Assembly: GCF_006440735.1 (NCBI RefSeq)
Contig: NZ_VFUA01000014.1
Coordinates: forward strand, 1-64,000
Direction of reading: 5' to 3'
Origin: Mesorhizobium sp. B2-7-1
GTDB taxonomy: Bacteria > Pseudomonadota > Alphaproteobacteria > Rhizobiales > Rhizobiaceae
DNA length: 64,000 nucleotides
The notes under the pieces were generated by a model. The model was given only the letters and a program-made list of their open reading frames with translations. It made no database searches and was not told the origin of the DNA. Positions 59,384 to 64,000 of this stretch are shown here, piece after piece; position 1 is the first letter of the stretch; the number at the start of each line of letters is the position of its first letter. Made by a program: the position numbers and the translations under genes.

Positions 59384-60295
59384 ATGAAGAAAGTGATAAG
59401 TGCAGTTTCGATCGGCTTCCTGGCCGTGGCTACTCTCTTGCTCGGCAGGCCGACAATGGCGCTTGCCGATGATGCTATTACCGCTTCGGTCAAGACCGAC
59501 CCGGCCCTGCACGCAATGCTGCCCAAGAGCATCCAGGAGTCCGGAATTATCAAGCTGGCGACCGACGCGCACTATCCTCCATGCGAGAGTTTTGCGGAGG
59601 ACAATGTCACGATGGTCGGCTGGGAGCCGGACCTTTGGAATGCTCTGGGCAAGAAGCTAGGGGTGAAGGTCAAGGCGGAATCGATCAACTTCGATGGCCT
59701 CATTCCAGGCGTCCAGAGCGGTCGCTACGACACCGCAATGGAGTGCATATCCGACACTGCCGAGCGTGAAAAACAGGTGACGTTCGTTGATCTGTCGATT
59801 TCCATCAACGGCATCTTTACGCGTGAGGACAGTCCGATAACCAAGGACCCGCTGAGCCTATGCGGCCTGAAAAGCGGCGAGCAGAAGGGCACGACATTTG
59901 TCCAGAGCGTTACGGAGTTGCTTTCGCCTCTCTGCGTAAAGAACGGCAAGGCGCCGATCAGCACGAACGAATTCGCTTCGGCTGATGCCACGATCCTGGC
60001 CTTGCTTTCGGGTCGCGTCGATTTTTTGGTCAACGATGCATCCGCCGCCGCGTACATCAAGAAACAGTCGTCTAGGCCGGTGAAGCTGATCGTGCTGGAT
60101 GTGATGCCGAAGCAGATCGACGGCTTCATCGTGAAGAAGGAAAACACGGAACTGGCCGATGCGCTGTTGGCCGGAACGAAAGCGCTGATGGACGAAGGCG
60201 TCTATGACCGCATCTTTGACAAGTGGGATATCGCGGCTCTGAAACTGAAGACGCCCGGCATCAATCTGGTCTCCAAGGGCGCGACCGCCAACTGA
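59384..60295 (+). CDS. Family 3 (polar amino-acid-type) ABC substrate-binding protein
   Basis: A 303-residue periplasmic protein with a strong AAGGGGAAG before ATG 59384. Sec signal peptide cleaved near TMALA (residue 28). SBP_bac_3 landmarks: IIKLATDAHYPPCESF, MVGWEPDLWNALGKKLGV, FDGLIPGVQSGRYDTAMECISDTAEREKQV, LLSGRVDFLVNDASAAAYI and DGFIVKKENTELADALL. It has four cysteines in the mature part (in PPCESF, AMECIS, LSLCGL and PLCVKN), which could form disulfides. A compound stem-loop follows before the permease gene. Confidence 0.9.
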   Translation: MKKVISAVSIGFLAVATLLLGRPTMALADDAITASVKTDPALHAMLPKSIQESGIIKLATDAHYPPCESFAEDNVTMVGWEPDLWNALGKKLGVKVKAESINFDGLIPGVQSGRYDTAMECISDTAEREKQVTFVDLSISINGIFTREDSPITKDPLSLCGLKSGEQKGTTFVQSVTELLSPLCVKNGKAPISTNEFASADATILALLSGRVDFLVNDASAAAYIKKQSSRPVKLIVLDVMPKQIDGFIVKKENTELADALLAGTKALMDEGVYDRIFDKWDIAALKLKTPGINLVSKGATAN

Positions 60296-60345
60296 TATCC
60301 GAAATCGTCAAGGCATAAGCGTCCATCATTGCCTTGGCTCCGCAG

Positions 60346-60388
60346 CTTTCCGGCTCCGATCGCCCAATCGGGAATCGAAGCCGGAAAG
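60346..60388 (+). other. Compound stem-loop between binding-protein and permease genes
   Basis: A perfect 10-bp outer stem (60346-60355 with 60379-60388) and an inner CCGAT/ATCGG stem (60356-60360 with 60367-60371). It lies 50 bp after the SBP stop, without a U-tract. Likely an mRNA-stabilising or attenuating element that lets the SBP be made in excess of the membrane parts. Confidence 0.65.
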
Positions 60389-60469
60389 AACCGGCCGGGC
60401 CAACCGTCTGGACTTCGATGAAGACAGCGCCGACTCTTGTTGCAAGACGAAGGCGCATGGGAGGTAACG

Positions 60470-61450
60470 TTGGAAGCCATGCAAGCGCGAAAATTCGACA
60501 GTCTCGTGCCTGAAACACCGCTCGACCAAGCGGAAGCAAAGCGGCTGCAACGCAATCTTGCGTCTGACCACAATTTGACGGTTGTTCCTGTCCGCAAGCC
60601 CGGCAGGTGGATCGCCGGGGCCATAATGGCAGCAGTGGCGATATGGCTGACGTATGGAATAGTCACCAATCCCAACTTTGAATGGGACGTCGTCCTCGCG
60701 AACCTGTTTGAGCCGGTTGTCCTGCAAGGACTCGGGTTGACGCTTTGGCTGACCGTTGCCGCAATGGGCATTGGAATTGTGCTGAGCGTCATTCTCGCGG
60801 TCATGCGGATTTCCGAGAACCCTTTTCTCAGCATCCCGGCCGGACTTTACCTTTGGTTCTTCCGCGGAACACCGATCCTCGTGCAGCTCATTTTCTGGTA
60901 CAATCTCGCATTTCTGATACCCGAAATTGTCATCGGAATACCCTTCGGTCCGACCTTCTTCAGAGGTTCGGCCAACGATCTGATTACACCCTATTCCGCC
61001 GCCCTGCTCGGCCTCGGCCTCAACGAGGGCGCGTATATGGCGGAGATCGTCCGCGCCGGCATCATGTCGGTGGATCAAGGGCAACAGGAAGCTGCTCGGG
61101 CGCTGGGAATGCGGCCGGGACAGATTCTGAGGCGGATCGTTCTCCCGCAGGCAGTACGCGTCATCGTACCGCCGACCGGCAATGAGACGATCGGGATGCT
61201 GAAGATGACATCGCTGGTCAGCGTCATCGCGCTATCCGACCTCCTCTATTCGGTCCAGACGATCTCGTCCCGTACCTTCCAGACCATTCCGCTGCTGCTC
61301 GTCGCCTGCGTTTGGTATCTGGCCATAACCTCTGTGATGACGGCGATACAGGGACGGATAGAGAAGCGGTTTGCCCGGGGAAACCGCACGGTGACGACAT
61401 CCTGGTCGAGAAGAATGTTCGGCGGCTCAGTCACAAGGAATCCGAAATGA
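60470..61450 (+). CDS. Polar amino-acid-type ABC transporter permease
   Basis: A 326-residue membrane protein. TTG 60470 is favoured by GGGAGG at 5-bp spacing; ATG 60479 is the alternative. After a ~45-residue cytoplasmic N-terminal extension come about six hydrophobic segments. Family marks: [60 protein letters not shown] in pieces, and the EAA loop [27 protein letters not shown] single permease gene suggests a homodimer. Its stop overlaps the ATPase ATG (ATGA). Confidence 0.89.
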   Translation: MEAMQARKFDSLVPETPLDQAEAKRLQRNLASDHNLTVVPVRKPGRWIAGAIMAAVAIWLTYGIVTNPNFEWDVVLANLFEPVVLQGLGLTLWLTVAAMGIGIVLSVILAVMRISENPFLSIPAGLYLWFFRGTPILVQLIFWYNLAFLIPEIVIGIPFGPTFFRGSANDLITPYSAALLGLGLNEGAYMAEIVRAGIMSVDQGQQEAARALGMRPGQILRRIVLPQAVRVIVPPTGNETIGMLKMTSLVSVIALSDLLYSVQTISSRTFQTIPLLLVACVWYLAITSVMTAIQGRIEKRFARGNRTVTTSWSRRMFGGSVTRNPK

Positions 61451-62211
61451 CAATGCCCATGGTCTCCGCCGTTCAGGTGGGCAAGAGCTTTGGCGCGCTC
61501 CAGGTCCTCAAGGGAATTGATTTCGATGTCGAACTCGGAGAGGTCGTGTGCCTGATCGGCCCTTCCGGTTCAGGCAAGTCGACTTTGCTCAGGTGTATCA
61601 ATCATCTGGAGAAGATCGATTCCGGCGCGCTCTATGTCGATGGCGACCTGGTGGGATACCGCCGCAGGAGCGATCGACTTCACGAACTCAAGGAAAGCGA
61701 AATCTCCGTCAGGCGATCCAACATCGGCATGGTCTTCCAGCGCTTCAATCTGTTTGCCCATATGACAGCGCTGCAGAACGTGATCGAGGCCCCCATCCTG
61801 GTTCAAAAGCGCCCACGCAAGGAGGTTGTCGCCGAGGCGATCGCGCTTCTCGAACGGGTCGGGCTGGGCAACAGGCTCGATGCATATCCCGATCAGCTTT
61901 CCGGAGGGCAGCAGCAGCGGGTGGCGATCGCCCGCGCCTTGGCGATGAAGCCCAAGCTCATGCTTTTCGACGAGCCGACGAGCGCGCTTGATCCCGAGCT
62001 CGTCGGTGAGGTGCTCGACGTGATGCGTTCGCTCGCCGCCGATGGCATGACGATGATCGTTGTCACCCACGAGATGCGCTTTGCCGAAGAGGTGGCAGAC
62101 AAGGTCGTATTCATGGACGGCGGGATGGTCGTTGAAGAAGGCCCGCCGAAGCTGATTTTCGGCGACCCCCGCCAGGAGCGGACACGTGCATTTCTTTCGC
62201 GCATCATCTGA
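61447..62211 (+). CDS. Polar amino-acid-type ABC transporter ATP-binding protein
   Basis: A 254-residue HisP/GlnQ-type ATPase from ATG 61447. Walker [11 protein letters not shown]-loop [16 protein letters not shown], signature [15 protein letters not shown], Walker [14 protein letters not shown]-loop [12 protein letters not shown]. It shares the [21 protein letters not shown] insertion of this subgroup with the ATPase at 49121. It completes the importer of the 56-62 kb operon; a 247-bp convergent gap without a recognised gene follows. Confidence 0.91.
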   Translation: MTMPMVSAVQVGKSFGALQVLKGIDFDVELGEVVCLIGPSGSGKSTLLRCINHLEKIDSGALYVDGDLVGYRRRSDRLHELKESEISVRRSNIGMVFQRFNLFAHMTALQNVIEAPILVQKRPRKEVVAEAIALLERVGLGNRLDAYPDQLSGGQQQRVAIARALAMKPKLMLFDEPTSALDPELVGEVLDVMRSLAADGMTMIVVTHEMRFAEEVADKVVFMDGGMVVEEGPPKLIFGDPRQERTRAFLSRII

Positions 62212-62458
62212 ACAGGCGCATGCCGGCCAAAACGGACGCCTGCCACCCGCGGCGATGGCATTGTCGAAGCGGCGTAGCCGTTCCCGAACTTTCATCCCTT
62301 GAGGATGGGGCGTCGCCATCATGAGTCAGTGCGAGCCGCCGAGAATCGTCGCGCTGGCCGGCGTGCCTTTCAGCACTCGGCAGCGCCGGGTTGCTTTCGT
62401 TTGACGGGCAGTCGCGCGGTCGTCGACCTGCCGCCCTTTCAGGCACCTTTCGAACGGC

Positions 62459-64000
62459 TCAGTCGTTCGCGGAGATGATAGACTTCGCGCAGATGAAGCC
62501 CCACGTCATGTTGGGTCCAAGCGTGGTGCCGGCTCCAACCGCCCACGTCCCGAACGGATTAGCCATCGCCGCGCCCGCGCAATAGAGACCTTCCACCAAG
62601 CTTCCATCCGGTCTGAGCACGCGGCCGCCCGCGTCGGTTCGAGGTCCGCCCTTGGTCGAGACGATAGTTCGGTTGAATGGAATTGCGAGGAAGGGAGCCT
62701 TTTGGATGGGTAACAGGCGGCTTCTCTCGGGACCTGCCTTCGCCGGAGCCGCTACCGTATTCTCGCGATGAAATTGTTCGTCCACGCCTGAAGCACAGGA
62801 CGCGTTGAAGCGCTCGATCGCCCGCGCGAGTTCATCAGCCGGCAGTGCGGTCGCTTCGGCTAGCACCGCGATTGTTTGCCCCTGCCTGATCCAACCCGGA
62901 TTGCGCGCTGCAAAGTACCTTACGATGGGCGAGTTTTCGAGGAACGCCTGATCGCTGACCAGCCATGCCGGCAGATGTGCCGGCTGCCCCGTGGAGGGAT
63001 CGCGTTCATCTATGACTTCGCCCAGGTTGAAACGGTATTCGCTGACGAAACGCCGGCCATGGCGGTTGACGACAATCGCGTTGGGTTCCTGATGAAAGAA
63101 GGAGCTGATGCCGAATGGACGACGTGAGGCGGTCAGTGGCAGGCCTCCGGTGATGTTCGCCTGATCCATGTGAGCGAGTTCGGCGCCAGCCTCGACAGCG
63201 ATGCGATGAGAGTCGCCATCATTTCTCGACGGGCTTCCCAGGAAATCGCAATGTCCGGGAAAATGCTTTTCCCGCCATTCAGCGTCCCATTCAAATCCAC
63301 CGGTGGCCAGGACCACTCCCTTGCGGGCCAGGATATTCCGTTTCCGGCCACCTGCCTCGACCACCAGCCCTCTCACCCGCCCCTCCTCGACGATCGGGGC
63401 GATCGCGCGGGTTTCGAGTGCGATCCGGCAGCCATGATCAAGGCAACCTTTGAGCAACCCTGTGACGAGAGCGGTTCCCATTCCCCTGGCCCCCGTCAGC
63501 CAGCGCCAGAGCAGTTGCGGCCACGTTTTGAAAGCGGCTTCGAGCGGATGGTGGAATGGGTCGAGTTCAAGCATCTCCTGGAAGGTGAATACATGCGGCA
63601 GGGTGGGGGGCTGCAGGAGCCGGGCATATGGCCCGGCCAACTTCCTTCGCAGTATCCCGGGCGAAAGCATCCGCCCCATATGCAAAGCCCCCGCCTGTTC
63701 GAGATAAGGATCGGCCTCCGTGAGTAGCGAGAAGCGCAGGGGTGTCTCTTTTTCGAGAAAAGCTAGCATGTTCGGAGCGTCATTCACGAAGCTCCGCCAG
63801 AGTGCGTCTTCGGTCTCCTTCCAGCCGTCGGGAGCTACAGCCCGGATGTAGGTCAGGGCACGCTCCCTGTCGTCCGACAGACCCGCGGCGGCGGCACGGT
63901 GGTTCGCCGGAACCCATATGGCGGCTCCGGAAATCGCCGTCGTCCCGCCGACGAGACCGGCACGTTCGACAATGAGGGTGGATAGCCCCGAGGCGGAAGC
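62459..64000 (-). CDS. FAD-dependent oxidoreductase, 3-ketosteroid-delta-1-dehydrogenase/fumarate-reductase-like, partial
   Basis: The minus strand is open from the window edge to a stop at 62459 (513 codons; the N-terminal FAD glycine motif lies just outside). At the edge, LIVERAGLVGGTTAISGAAIWVPAN matches, in pieces, the KstD-type segment after the Rossmann fold. Farther on are RKGVVLATGGFEWD and PFNRTIVSTKGGPRTDAGGRVL, and the C-terminus has YCAGAAMANPFGTWAVGAGT plus TLGPNMTWGFICAKS. Members dehydrogenate ketosteroids or reduce enoic acids. It converges on the ABC operon at 56-62 kb. Substrate not determinable here. Confidence 0.88.
   Translation of the reverse strand, partial: ASASGLSTLIVERAGLVGGTTAISGAAIWVPANHRAAAAGLSDDRERALTYIRAVAPDGWKETEDALWRSFVNDAPNMLAFLEKETPLRFSLLTEADPYLEQAGALHMGRMLSPGILRRKLAGPYARLLQPPTLPHVFTFQEMLELDPFHHPLEAAFKTWPQLLWRWLTGARGMGTALVTGLLKGCLDHGCRIALETRAIAPIVEEGRVRGLVVEAGGRKRNILARKGVVLATGGFEWDAEWREKHFPGHCDFLGSPSRNDGDSHRIAVEAGAELAHMDQANITGGLPLTASRRPFGISSFFHQEPNAIVVNRHGRRFVSEYRFNLGEVIDERDPSTGQPAHLPAWLVSDQAFLENSPIVRYFAARNPGWIRQGQTIAVLAEATALPADELARAIERFNASCASGVDEQFHRENTVAAPAKAGPERSRLLPIQKAPFLAIPFNRTIVSTKGGPRTDAGGRVLRPDGSLVEGLYCAGAAMANPFGTWAVGAGTTLGPNMTWGFICAKSIISAND

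Noticed and set aside
1..64000. CRISPR array, insertion sequence, prophage or integrative element
   Set aside because: No spaced short repeats, transposase, integrase, capsid or conjugation protein was recognised anywhere in the window.

Overview
This 64 kb window is high-GC bacterial DNA, almost entirely chromosomal-type catabolic and transport genes. Gene style (Shine-Dalgarno GGAGG leaders, short intergenic gaps, many ABC importers with LacI/GntR/IclR/TetR regulators) and protein character point to an alphaproteobacterium, most likely Rhizobiales (Mesorhizobium-like). That placement is an impression from the sequences, not a search result. I see no rRNA, convincing tRNA, CRISPR array, insertion sequence or phage gene.

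Layout. (1) 1-7.7 kb: an amine/amino-acid catabolic locus. A partial family-5 peptide-type binding protein runs off the left edge. It diverges from a BetI-like TetR regulator, a class III aminotransferase, a trimethylamine-dehydrogenase-like flavoprotein, a GlpD-like FAD oxidoreductase and an ornithine-cyclodeaminase-like protein. A paired TGATCGRTCA operator lies between the divergent units. (2) 7.7-17.7 kb: an unusual three-gene island. A leftward 1336-aa protein has the C1-C2-NTPase-TPR layout of mammalian soluble adenylyl cyclase. It diverges from a 1365-aa GMC oxidoreductase/alpha-beta hydrolase fusion, followed by a PhoD-like phosphatase. (3) 18.2-34.6 kb: a GntR-regulated locus with a ribose-type ABC importer, two extradiol-type VOC dioxygenases, a SnoaL-like protein, two paralogous xylose-isomerase-like TIM barrels, an FAH-family hydrolase, two MDR and two intact SDR dehydrogenases plus an NmrA-like protein. 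One end is damaged: a histidinol-dehydrogenase-like N-terminus abuts an SDR C-terminus. An A/T-rich motif recurs at similar distances before three leftward transcription units. (4) 35.3-48.2 kb: an 11-gene leftward operon (CaiB/BaiF CoA-transferase, SDR, sugar-type ABC ATPase, ALDH, HAD phosphatase, permease, binding protein, DapA-like lyase, enoyl-CoA hydratase, GMC oxidoreductase, muconolactone-isomerase-like protein). A LacI-type regulator diverges from it, and three LacI-style operators are visible. (5) 48.4-55.3 kb: an IclR regulator divergent from a hydantoinase/oxoprolinase B-A pair plus a polar amino-acid-type ABC importer. (6) 56-64 kb: ALDH, an acetolactate-synthase-like TPP enzyme and a second polar amino-acid ABC importer, facing a partial 3-ketosteroid-dehydrogenase-like flavoprotein that runs off the right edge.

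Together the window reads as a string of self-contained import-and-degrade modules, each pairing a solute-binding protein and permease with oxidoreductases and its own repressor. None of the substrates can be fixed from sequence alone. The most unusual parts are the soluble-adenylyl-cyclase-like/GMC-hydrolase/PhoD island, the two uncharacterised multi-enzyme pathways (18-35 kb and 35-47 kb) with their visible operator sets, and the HisD/SDR deletion junction.
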